Source: Bryopsis sp. KO-2023
Lineage: Eukaryota; Chlorophyta; Ulvophyceae; Bryopsidales; Bryopsidaceae
Reading direction: 5' to 3'
Assembly: GCA_030272585.1 (NCBI GenBank)
Contig: BSYQ01000002.1
Coordinates: 1,736,001-1,800,000 of the forward strand
Length of the DNA: 64,000 nt
The translations under genes were made by a program, and so were the position numbers. Under the pieces are notes generated by a model, which was not told where the DNA came from, made no database searches, and was given only the letters and a program-made list of their open reading frames with translations. Shown here piece by piece: positions 24,642 through 33,430 of the stretch (within the stretch, counting starts at the first letter, position 1; each line of letters starts with the position of its first letter).

Positions 24642-24866
24642 CTGAAAGACACATCACAACAAAGGTTCACAAACTGATTTCAGGCTATTGTGATTCATAT
24701 GGTTGATCAGGGAGCATCATTTGAGCGCGAAACCCTCCCTTCACTCTGAAAGTTTGCCGTTCAGAAAGAGCTTTTGTGGCACCTCAGTGAGTTTTTTTCT
24801 ATCCAATCGTAAGCAATCCAAATCAAGAAAGCAAATCCCCAGGAGAGAAAAGGGTTATTCGCATAG

Positions 24867-25740
24867 AGCTACCCCTCTTTGGCTGAACCAACGAAAACAG
24901 ACGGAAAAAGAAGCGACAAGAGCGTCGCTGGCGATAAGCCGTCAGAAGGCATATCACAAGTTTGCCTTAAGGCAGCCCCAATGGTTGCCATTGCTCATCA
25001 GTGTGTTGATTTGGAGGTCTTTTTTAGCAATGTATTGAGGAGTTTTTGCTACTGCCCAAGCTTCCTCACTATCAGGGCGACTTTTGTTGGTTCAACGCAC
25101 CGTCCGAAAATTCGCCTCCAACATCCTGTTTGGTTGCTTTTTGGCTGGCTCCATGGCGGCGACTGTGGCGGCGGTAGACATTTTTCTGAACGACGATCCT
25201 GTTCTCTGCGCAAGCGAGATGACCAGATGCTTGGTGAGGTACCTGGAGAAAGAAAAAAACTATTGCCCACACAGAAGGGAGGGACCTTGTTGCGCGAGAT
25301 TGCCAACGAGGGAATGTCGCATGACCTTCACTTCAAGCTAACAAAAAGGGATGAGGGGGAGTAACGCCCGTGCAAGGTGTTGTGGGAGCTCACCCCGTGG
25401 CGCGACACTAGCCGAACACTCAGTCAGCTCCCTCCCTTGCCGTTTTTGCCTCCTGATAGCTCGACCACTTGTGTTAGATTCCATCAGCCGAGAGTTTCAA
25501 AGCATGAATAGAAATCTGAACAAAGACCTCGACTCCGTCTCGCGCCCCACCTGCAAACCACGGCGTTTAGGTGAGGGTAGTGGCGCTCGTTCTTCGTGGA
25601 GGATACATTCAGTGACGCTTGTCGACCTGTGGCGCACAGCGGACCTCGTCTCTGGAACAAGGTGGGGCGCAGGAGGAGTTGTTTTGAATCAACTAACCAT
25701 TGCTAAGAGAGAACCATCAACCCAGCAAAAAAACTGGTAG
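24867..25740 (+). CDS. unrecognised split gene, divergent to the LRR gene
   Basis: Exons: about 24867-25233 (ends phase 1 at a GTGAGG donor), 25460-25570 (phase 1 to 1) and 25640-25740 (TAG stop). Both junctions agree in phase. The first exon contains LAEPTKTDGKRSDKSVAGDK and ISQVCLKAAPMVAIAHQCVD; the second, LVLDSISREFQSMNRNLNKD; the last, DLVSGTRWGAGGVVLNQLTI. Within exon 1 a different frame (25084-25233) encodes a hydrophobic, membrane-like stretch, NILFGCFLAGSMAATVAAVD, so the exon 1 frame is not certain. The intron 25234-25459 begins with the repeat block shared with the gene at 0.1-0.8 kb. No family was recognised. Confidence 0.45.
25234..25368 (+). repeat. intronic repeat block, copy 2 (introner-like)
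   Basis: The block starts at the GTGAGG donor of the intron 25234-25459 and aligns with the start of the intron at 560 on the minus strand. The homology fades near 25368, well before the acceptor (cctgatag). Host introns are of similar length (226 and 237 nt). See copy 1 for the alternative coding reading. Confidence 0.6.
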
Positions 25741-25953
25741 ACTTTTACCGTTACGAAAAAGGAGCCATTCCCCAGCAAAAAGACTATTGGCTATTGGTGT
25801 GTTCAGTGAATCTTCGGGACTCACAATATAATTTGATGTTTGTTTGTGTTCAGTAAATCGTTGACTCTTCAAGCGAATCGAAAAACCGAGAATCCAGAAA
25901 CTCGTCCGTATTCTTATACTGTATTAGCAACAGAAGCCACAGTGATAGTAACT

Positions 25954-26103
25954 ATGAGGATGGTGGTGTTTGCCAGTTTGTTCACTGTCGGGCTGTGCGC
26001 AAGGATGATTTCAATCGCGAGAAGCGCACACCGACGGAACGAGACGGTCGACACAGATACGGACTCCTCGTCGTCGGACGACGACAGGGAGAGTCAAAGC
26101 TCG
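25954..26103 (+). CDS. first exon of a probable secreted or membrane protein
   Basis: ATG at 25954. The product begins with a signal-peptide-like core (MRMVVFASLFTVGLCARM), continues with a basic stretch (SIARSAHRRNE) and then an acidic, serine-rich run (VDTDTDSSSSDDDRESQSS). It ends phase 0 at a consensus GTGAGT donor. The frame is open upstream to 25840, so an internal methionine is possible. Downstream exons are not certain: GC-rich candidates end at a GTATGA donor (26403) and another lies near 27205-27280 (SEWEDVIG). No family was recognised. Confidence 0.4.
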
Positions 26104-26403
26104 GTGAGTTGTGGAAGGTTTGCTTTCGTTTCGCCTACCATAAGTGTAATTCGACGAACAGTCAGTCAACAGAGTAAAATGGAGCCGTTTGGAATGTGTT
26201 GTGTCGTTTTTCTGCGTTTCTTTTTGTCGAAAAAGAGCTCTCTGTCTTCAACGTGTCGTCCGTTTGATGTTTGACGATATGCTTTATCGTTATGCTGATA
26301 GGAGGAGGAGGAGGGGGAATGGGGAGATGGCGGTTAGAGGTCCCCGTGCAGGGGGCAGGGGGCCTGGGGAGGGGGGGGGCGGAGTGCACGCCGCATTCGA
26401 GGT

Positions 26404-26427
26404 ATGACTCACGAATTCGTGAGTCAT
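26404..26427. repeat. perfect 24-bp palindrome
   Basis: Reads ATGACTCACGAA and its exact inverse around a central GAATTC, with two AP-1-like TGACTCA/TGAGTCA halves. It may be a binding site, a hairpin, or an insertion scar. Confidence 0.7.
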
Positions 26428-26481
26428 TCATGTTGGCAGGAAACTCAAATGAATGCTGATGTCGGAGGATGTTGGAATAAC

Positions 26482-26503
26482 ATATATATATATATATATA
26501 TAT
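26482..26503. repeat. (AT)n microsatellite
   Basis: Eleven consecutive AT units beside the palindrome above. Confidence 0.8.
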
Positions 26504-27549
26504 GTGTGTACATTTTCACACAAGACCAAGTGTTCTGGAAAAACACACATTGCTGAATCGATCCCAAAACGGTAAAACGCTCGTTTTCCGGTGTTTTTCT
26601 TGGTTATCAATAACCGACACTGATGCTAGAATACTTCTGAAAAGAAAAGAAAGGGGAGCCCTGAGCTACTCCAGAACGTCAAAAGGGAAAGAAATTTTTC
26701 CCTTCAATCTTGAGTCTTGTTACTCCCCCCCTAGAAATCGTTTTTGAAAGCCCAACGTATTCTAGCGCACAAAAAAAAAAAAATCAAAATCTTGATCCTG
26801 CAAAATGTGAGTCGTCAGAAGGCGTCAGCTTCTCGTGCCCCAATCGATATCCTTGCGCTGATATTTTATACTAGCTACTGACTTAAGCCGCCGCCATGTG
26901 TTTATTTTTTCGAAAAAAAGAGGTTGAACAGGAGAGGAGCCCAACGAGTTGAACGTCAAAAAAGTGACGCCTTCATCAGTGCGTTGTTTGTATTTTTCGG
27001 AGTCGCGGAATGCGGCCAGGAGCAAGTTTTTTTCTAGGAGTAGCGGTCGCCCGACTCAGCACCCTATGACAAAGAGGAGCTATACCGGTTTGCGGACTCA
27101 GCACCTGACGAGTATGTGTGATCGCTGATGAAAGTGTGTATTCGACGACACAAACTTGGTAAGCAAAGGTCGGTCGCTTTTTATGCATGGAATCACAGGC
27201 CAGGCGGCGGCGGCGGATTCCTCTTGCACAATCATCTGTTGATTCAAACGCCGGGGCTCCAAAAAACAGTGAATGGGAGGATGTTATTGGTGTACAGTTT
27301 AACTTTGCAAGCTCGTTTTTCTTGACAGCCTGCGGAAGGTATCTGGAGCAGATCGGCTCGAAAAAGATCGGACGAGCAGAATGCTGGATTTAATGCTGAC
27401 AGGAAAAATGTGGAGGAGCCCCCCCTCCCGCCCGCCCCCCCCCCCCCCCCCGAAAAGAGGAAACCCTGGAAAATGAATCAATCAATGAATGAGGCAATGA
27501 ATGAATGAAACCCTGGACAAATATCTTTTCTTAGATTTTTTTCTTCTAG

Positions 27550-27786
27550 TTAATTGAATTGGCGGTTCTAGAGATAGCGCTCTCAACATTTTGGGCGATC
27601 AACCAGCGCTGGTGCTGGAATTTCAATGTTGACAATTGTAAATTAGTTCTGTTTTTGAAGAGAAACGACCGTGGGTTGAGATGCCTGAAACTTTTCCCTA
27701 AAGATGAATACCCGCACTGCAAAACTCCATCCGCATTTTTTACTCAACAGGTTTCCACCATACTGGATACAGAGTTTATAAATTAA
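27550..27786 (+). CDS. candidate terminal exon, unrecognised
   Basis: Follows a strong acceptor (tttttttcttctag) and runs to TAA at 27784-27786 in phase 0. It encodes LIELAVLEIALSTFWAINQR, then CKLVLFLKRNDRGLRCLKLF and a polar end. It may be the last exon of the gene starting at 25954, but the connection was not shown. Confidence 0.35.
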   Translation, partial: LIELAVLEIALSTFWAINQRWCWNFNVDNCKLVLFLKRNDRGLRCLKLFPKDEYPHCKTPSAFFTQQVSTILDTEFIN

Positions 27787-28726
27787 CTATTTATATTATT
27801 ATATTAATTATACATACCTCTCAATATTGAGACGATTGCAACCCACAGAAACGCAAGACATGCCAGGCCATAGCTTGCAGGGAACGAAACGATTCACTTT
27901 TGAAAGGAGCAATTATGCTCGTTCTGTTTGATAGCTTCCCCGTGTTGTTTTCACTGAGACTGGTTCGCTGGGGGAGTTAATCGGTCAATTACCCCATAAG
28001 GTCAGGATCGACGATCCTGCAGGGGGAGGAGGTGCTGGAGAGTGAGTTATGGGTTTGTGTGGTACAGCTACTGGCGAGAAATCTTAGAAATCTCTGTTTT
28101 TCCATTTGAGCAGGCTCAACCGTGTCCAACACGTACACGGAACAATCAATTCATCAATAAACGACAAAAAAGAAATGACAGCCAGACGTAAACGACACAG
28201 ACAAAATACAGCAACGCCCACGTGTCGTCGATAAGTCTGAGAAGCAGCCCCAGAAAAGCACGTTTTTCCTTTACCCTCGTCAAAGCTATCGCGTTTGAAC
28301 TCCAGAAACGAGTTCTATATTCTGGATATCGAGGCGCCTTCGCCGTGTTTACTCCCGCCGTCACTAATTGTTGTCCACAACAGGTAGTTCAGCTCGTTCG
28401 TTTTCCCAGATATCATTGCGCCTTTCTGCATTACCCCAGTCGTCAGGGGGGTTCTGGTTGCGACACCCCGCGCCCCGTTTATGCCTTCTAGAATGATAGT
28501 GGGATGTTCAATGTACAGGGAGGTGGAGATCTTCTGAAAGCATGGTAAGCCCCCAGCTACGAGGAGTGGGTGTGCTCACCTCGCCGTTGTCCAGCCATGA
28601 TCACTTTTTCCTTAAAACACTCTGTACGGCAGCCTGGTAAAGTGTAAAGTGCTAGTTCTCTGCTGGAATGTCTGGGGATGGTTCTGCTGACGGTTGGCGT
28701 TGACCTGTGGCCCCTGGCGGGATGAG

Positions 28727-29314
28727 AAGAGGATCATGATCGACCCGGGGTGGGGCGGCTCCCGTCCAGGAGCCGTGGCTAATGGTCTGACAACAAAAGG
28801 CCTCAACCTTTCCACAGGCTTCATGGTCGCTGACTATCTGCAAGAGAGAGGATACAACGTTTCTATGACGCGCACAACCGACGTCTTCGTTCCTCTGATC
28901 CAGAGAGTTGGGTTAGCCAACGAGCTGGGGGTCGATCCCTACGTCAGCATTCATTACAACTCTGCGTTTCCTACCGGCCACGGCGCTGAGGCCTTCGTGC
29001 ATGAAACGGAGGGAGACGCGGCTTGGCTGTGCGCTGAGGCCGTGTTGGCGGCGGTTGTCAAAACGACTGGTTTTAGAAACAGGGGGGTGAAGAGTGGTGA
29101 CTACTACATTCTGGAACACACCCACATGCCTGCGATATTGGTTTGTCCAGGGTTCGTCAGCAGCCTTCGCGACAGCGAACAGCTGGGGAAGATTAGCACA
29201 ATCAGAGATATCGCTCGAGCCATCGGTTCGGGGGTCGATCAGTATTTCTCGCAAATTAGCCTTAGCTGCAACTTCTTTAACGTTTCTCACCCAGAGCTGG
29301 TGGATGTCCGATAG
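28727..29314 (+). CDS. N-acetylmuramoyl-L-alanine amidase fold (amidase_3), active site mostly replaced
   Basis: The frame covers a full amidase_3 domain: IMIDPGWGGSRPGAVANGL, VSMTRTTDVFVPLIQRV, YVSIHYNSAFPTGHGAEAF, then MPAILVCPGFVSSLRDSEQL and a final helix, ending TAG. In active members zinc is held by His (DPGHGG), Glu (GL-x-E-K) and His (SIH-x-N), with a catalytic Glu near the end (VE-x-GF). Here the first His is Trp (DPGWGG), the first Glu is Thr (GLTTKG) and the last Glu is Cys (VCPGF). Only the SIHYN His remains. The rest is well preserved with no break, so the fold is probably kept while hydrolysis is lost. Such domains are bacterial or phage in origin, so this is probably an acquired gene. 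No ATG precedes the domain in frame except ATG 28736; an acceptor before AAG 28727 (gggatgag) is plausible. Small exons upstream (one ends ATG then GTAAGC at 28544) suggest it is spliced. Confidence 0.8.
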   Translation, partial: KRIMIDPGWGGSRPGAVANGLTTKGLNLSTGFMVADYLQERGYNVSMTRTTDVFVPLIQRVGLANELGVDPYVSIHYNSAFPTGHGAEAFVHETEGDAAWLCAEAVLAAVVKTTGFRNRGVKSGDYYILEHTHMPAILVCPGFVSSLRDSEQLGKISTIRDIARAIGSGVDQYFSQISLSCNFFNVSHPELVDVR

Positions 29315-30151
29315 ATATTAACTTATGAGTAGTTTTGAGGCCGATGGATGGACCTGAGGGTTTCTTTCTTTTCCGTTTTCTTCAACAAGGGGGTGTCTGG
29401 GGGGTTGAAGAACTAACACTGACCAAAATTATTACAAAACATGCTAGGTCAGAGTCTGTAGCATTAGAATAGAACGAAAGACCCCTTAGTCAGCGCCGCC
29501 ACCCTGAGGCAGGCAGTGCGCAAAAGTCTCCCTTCCCACATTCCAATGACCTCATTGTTTCGATGACTGGTTAGATTGTTGTGTAACCACACCAACTACT
29601 TTAGGATATTTCAAAAACGTTCCAGAACACCACAGCAACACAACCGTTTGACCGGATAACGTTGCATGCTGCGCAGCAGACTCTGCTCCGGAATCCAGAG
29701 CTGGTTATTGTTCCTTCAAGTAACTCGAAGAGTGCCGTGATCTCCGTTTGCTCCCAAAGTTTCTCGGGAAGGTGTGAACAGAATTTTTTGAGCTCCAGCT
29801 GATCACGTGATCAGCTGGAGTTCAAAAAATTCTTTTCACAAATTGACCGCTTACAAGTGCGCGTGAAGAATGATGAACGGTCCGCGACTCGACCTCGGAG
29901 CTTGCATATGCGCCACCGTGACTGGTGGTAGTGTTCAAGGCGACGACTTGCACCAATTCGTCCTTGAGGTGCGTGTCAACAGGTTTCGCTCTTCCCCCAC
30001 ACACCTGCAGGAAGTTGCTGGTTAGATTTTTGCAGAGCTATCCTCCACAGATAATCAGGGGTATCTTGGTGAATGAAACATACAAAAAACGCTTACAATT
30101 GTTTCGTACCTTGCAGAATGATGCTCGAGCTATTTTGAACGTCAAATTTAG
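29315..30151. other. no gene supported; long palindrome inside
   Basis: Weak frames only. 29780-29833 is a 54-bp palindrome (separate entry). Confidence 0.4.
29780..29833. repeat. 54-bp palindrome, 27-bp arms with one mismatch
   Basis: Arms meet at a central CACGTG (an E-box). The arm begins AGAATTTTTTGA and contains CTCCAGCTGATCAC. The only unmatched pair is at 29792 and 29821. It could extrude a cruciform, or be a small foldback element. Confidence 0.75.
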
Positions 30152-30726
30152 CGAAAACGTGCATATTCCAAAAGAAAGCGGCAGTTTGCACTTGTTACAG
30201 CGGTGAGAACCGGCAATGTCGAAATCGCAAAGCTTCTGCTCGCACACAGGGTCGCCGGATCGATTTTTGAACCAGTCGCCAAAACAAACGCGATCGTCGC
30301 TGCCTTTCGATACGGTGATGCGGAGGTAAGAAGGTCAACAAAAACGCTTAGCTAAGCGAGCGCTCGTAATTTTTTACAGTAGAAATGTGAATTCAACGTA
30401 ACACAAAAAAAAAACCCAGCCCATTCAACCAATGATTGGTTTTCTTTCCCACCAAGAGTGTATGGTGGTTCAAATATGAATTCCAGCAAACATCTCCACA
30501 TGTATTTTTAAATGAATTTCCTGATAATGTTATTCGATCAGGTTGGGGCCAATTTCGGTTTGTTTTCGACTACGTTCGAGTCGAATCGTTTTCCAGTTCA
30601 GATGGAGATTTATCCAACGCAAAAAGACTGTTACGGCCGTCCCGCTGCAACAAAGACTCATATTTTCCTCAAGGGAAAAATGTACTTGAACGGGGCGGTG
30701 CTCCAGAGCATTTGTTCCTTTTCTAG
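30152..30726 (+). CDS. ankyrin-repeat-like protein, last two exons
   Basis: Exon 30152-30325 (58 codons, phase 0 at both ends, consensus GTAAGA donor) encodes ALVTAVRTGNVEIAKLLLAH, which fits the ankyrin helix pair pattern A-x-x-x-G-(N/H)-x-x-(I/V)-(A/V)-x-x-L-L. A partial second unit (NAIVAAFRYGDAE) follows. After a 131-nt intron, exon 30457-30726 (TAG) continues in phase and contains DGDLSNAKRLL, resembling another inner helix, in otherwise unrecognised sequence (SVWWFKYEFQQTSPHVF). Upstream exons were not placed. Ankyrin-like protein-protein interaction is likely; partner and location are unknown. Confidence 0.5.
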
Positions 30727-30825
30727 AGTGTCGAGCGCTTTCTTTTTTTCGGTCGGCGCGTCCATACGGTTGTGGATAATGTATGTGCGAGAAAGGGGCC
30801 GCCGCCATCCACGTCGGAATGTTTG

Positions 30826-31100
30826 CACGCTTCCAACGTCGCTTCCATCGTGGTTCCATCTTCCGCTTCCATGGAAATGAGTGTGGCACCGATCGCTTCC
30901 GCGGAAGCGATCGTGGAAGCGTGCGATTGTAACGCCCACAGCTCGCTTCCAAGACTGCTTCCATGGAAGCGGTCGCTACCACACTCACTTCCACGGAAGC
31001 GGAAGATGGAACCACGATGGAAGCGAGAATGGAAGCGAGAATGGAAGCGATCGTTTCCAGTGGAAGCGATGGATTCCAGTTTCGCTTCCACTGGCACTAC
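30826..31100. repeat. CGCTTCCA / TGGAAGCG inverted-octamer cluster 1
   Basis: The octamer and its complement recur many times in both orientations, with self-complementary joins such as CGCTTCCGCGGAAGCG. Larger arms of about 42 bp, near 30847-30889 and 30977-31018, are inverted copies of each other. A second cluster lies at 33228-33430. Confidence 0.8.
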
Positions 31101-31303
31101 GAGAACAGCCTGGCTATACGTTTTTTGTATGGTATGACATCTGGAATGTAGCGTCCGATGTTTTGAGAGAAATATCGCACATTGGATGGACTGTAGCGTA
31201 CGATGTATTGATGGAAACGTCGATATCGCGATATCACCGATATCGTAGTGGGGTCGTGTCGTACACTGTTTACATGGAAACCTGAGATAATGGGAAGAAT
31301 TCA

Positions 31304-31351
31304 ATGATATCCAGGACTCGAACCTGGTTGGATTGCCACCTGACATATCAT
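31304..31351 (-). other. tRNA-like two-stem structure (acceptor and T arm only)
   Basis: On the minus strand: ATGATAT, 17 nt, CCAGG TTCGAGT CCTGG, ATATCAT. The outer stem is a perfect 7 bp and the inner stem a perfect 5 bp closing a TTCGAGT loop, as in a tRNA acceptor stem plus T arm. Only 17 nt lie where D and anticodon arms should be (usually about 40), so it is not a normal tRNA. It could be a tRNA-derived relic or a compact Pol III sequence. Confidence 0.4.
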
Positions 31352-31491
31352 CTTTACATTCTGCAATTTTTTAAATACTCTGTGGAACTCACACAAAAAA
31401 GATGCACTGCCCCCTAAGAGTTCACATGCATTTGCCTGAACCTAGTCAAGAAGTGCTGCCTCGTCTTGTGCCTGCTCTTCAATTTTGATCG

Positions 31492-32100
31492 TTAGCTTTC
31501 TACATGCAGCAACATTGCCTCCCTGTGTTCATTGGAAGTTGTGATGGCACAGCTGGCTCTTGCTCTCCTCCAGTCCACTTCCATAAAAGGGAACAGGGCA
31601 GGGTCTGGCAAAAAGTCAATACCATCCGATAGATTTGGGTTGTCCACACCAAAAAAAGAATTGAACATGCTCTCGACCTCCAGAGTCCCTTCAACATCAG
31701 AGTTGCCGGGTATACCCGGATACGTATCCACCTGAGAGCTGTGTACATTTACGGTTCAGGTGATCCCCCCCACACGCACACACTTCCACAAAATTGTTTG
31801 ATTAACTGTTGCAGTAGCCTCGCCACACCACTCGGCAAAACAGTGTCTCCACCATGGTAAGGATCCATAATGTCCTTGACTGCCAAATACTGGAAACAAA
31901 GAAATGAAAATACAACTATAAGGTTCACACGAAAAGAGCATATGCCGCCAAGAAAACTCACCCAGTTTTTGTTGCATTGTGTCAAGCACACGCCTTTCTC
32001 TTCCTCCCTCCTTGTTTTTTTTGCAGAAGTCTGCGATGCCTGCTTCCCTTGTTTTCCCTTTTATCCCGAACCTCAGCAACCTCTCCTCGATTTCTTGACT
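31492..32100 (-). CDS. unrecognised gene, last three exons
   Basis: The terminal exon 31731-31492 (TAA) begins VDTYPGIPGNSDVEGTLEVE and continues SMFNSFFGVDNPNLSDG, an acidic, aromatic-rich tail. The middle exon is 31889-31782, after a strong acceptor (ctttgtttccag). The preceding exon ends at a GTGAGT donor (31961) and starts upstream of 32075. Two frame paths both splice consistently because the GTGTGTGCG region offers several donors. One gives EIEERLLRFGIKGKTREAGI with FGSQGHYGSLPWWRHCF; the other gives YLAVKDIMDPYHGGDTVLPS. The first has the more protein-like upstream exon. No family was recognised. Other short coding-like stretches at 32.4-32.8 kb may be its 5' exons. Confidence 0.45.
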
Positions 32101-32125
32101 ACCCAACACCTTCACCCCCCCCACA

Positions 32126-33227
32126 AAAAATAAGGATGCTCCTCATTCCTTGTGTCAGGGTGCTGATGGCTCAACATAATTCAAACAAGCAAATCAAAAC
32201 GAATAAATCACCCAGGAACTCTTAAACAATCCTTCCCAGATTTTGAACTATGAGGAAAACATCTGTGCACTGTGTAGATTTGCCTGATTGGGACAGAAGT
32301 TTGGGAATCTCGAAATAAACTAATTCAGCAAGAATAAACATTAATGCGATGGATCACTCTTTTGCAACAGAATGAAAAACGAGAGGAAGCCCCACCTTGC
32401 TGTCCAGCTTCCATAATACAGAGGACAATCCGAGTCACTGGGAAACCAAATATATTTCCTTCGCCAAGTCCTAACCTCTACTTTGCAAAGATCCTCTCTA
32501 TATCCATCAGCAGCAAAGTCACGAAAAGTACTGGGACAATCTGGCTTCCTTGCTCAGCTCAGTGGCCTACCTATACATCCAACAAGTTTTCGATCTCCAG
32601 GTGGAGTTTATCCCTGATTGAATCAGTACACTTACCAACCATCATAACCCCACAAAGGGCACTGGAGACAAAACAGTCATCATTTTTCAAAGCACAGCAA
32701 TTATCGCCAACCCTGACCTGAGGCCAACCCTGACCTGGAACCTGGGATTTCGCAGTTTCGTGACGAAACAAACCCAGCAAAGCAACCCATCAGCACTGAG
32801 AAATTCGTACAGGAGCGACTTAAACCAGGAAAGACAGGGTACGGACGGGACCCTCACGCCATACCTCACGCGGTCGCGTTTGTTTTTTCTTGGGTTTTTT
32901 TGTTACTTCCCTGTGTCAAACCTACAGAAAAAACAAAGGATCCCCAAAACCTGGAGAGGCGGTACCGCACAGCAAGGGTTAGCGAACTTCGCAAAGGACT
33001 TCCATTTTTCCTTTCCTGCCGCAGGCCTGTCATTCGCAGTTCACGTTTTTCGCTTGCCGCCCTGTTCGTTTCTCTCCCGCTTAGTTCGTAGTCTCGACAG
33101 CAGCCGCAAGAAAAATGGTTCAAAAAATTACGGCGCAACGATGTCGCGATGAAAAATATAACATCAATCATTTCCCTCAATCATCACATCCACCACCACA
33201 CCAGTGTGCTGGGAACGTTTGTGGAAA
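32126..33227. other. possible 5' exons and unassigned sequence
   Basis: Minus-strand segments near 32510-32400 (VTRIVLCIMEAGQQ, then a GTGGGG donor) and 32640-32580 (RDKLHLEIENLLD) look coding, but no phase-consistent chain was built. Nothing else was supported. Confidence 0.35.
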
Positions 33228-33430
33228 CGCTTGCTTCCAGTGGAAGCGTGGTTGGAAGCGCTGCTGGAGGCGAGGTCGCTTCCATGGAAGCGCTGCTGGA
33301 GGCGAGGCCGCTTCCATGGAAGCGCTGCTGGAAGCGAAGTCGCTTCCACGGAAGCATATGGAAGCGCACCGCTTCCGAGGAAGCGGTTTGGAAGCGCGCT
33401 TCCACCTTGTGCTTCCGTGGAAGCGAAGCC
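33228..33430. repeat. CGCTTCCA / TGGAAGCG cluster 2
   Basis: Same octamer family as 30826-31100, here partly in tandem. A ~33-bp unit containing CGCTTCCATGGAAGCGCTG and CTGGAGGCGAGG recurs, followed by mixed-orientation copies. Confidence 0.8.

Noticed and set aside
24001..24657. 218-codon minus-strand ORF read straight through
   Set aside because: It crosses two introns; splicing restores a proper LRR in a different path, so the continuous reading is not used.
24661..24800. A 10-nt microexon linking the upstream LRR exon to 24641
   Set aside because: It would fix the phase but requires a 33-nt intron; too speculative to annotate.
28694..28726. TTG at 28694 as the amidase start
   Set aside because: Non-ATG starts are not expected here and the domain begins only at 28727; an acceptor or ATG 28736 is more likely.
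30723..31346. Long overlapping frames on both strands (up to 207 codons)
   Set aside because: They come from the octamer repeats, which encode repetitive SMEA, FHGS and ARF-like peptides in several frames; not genuine proteins.
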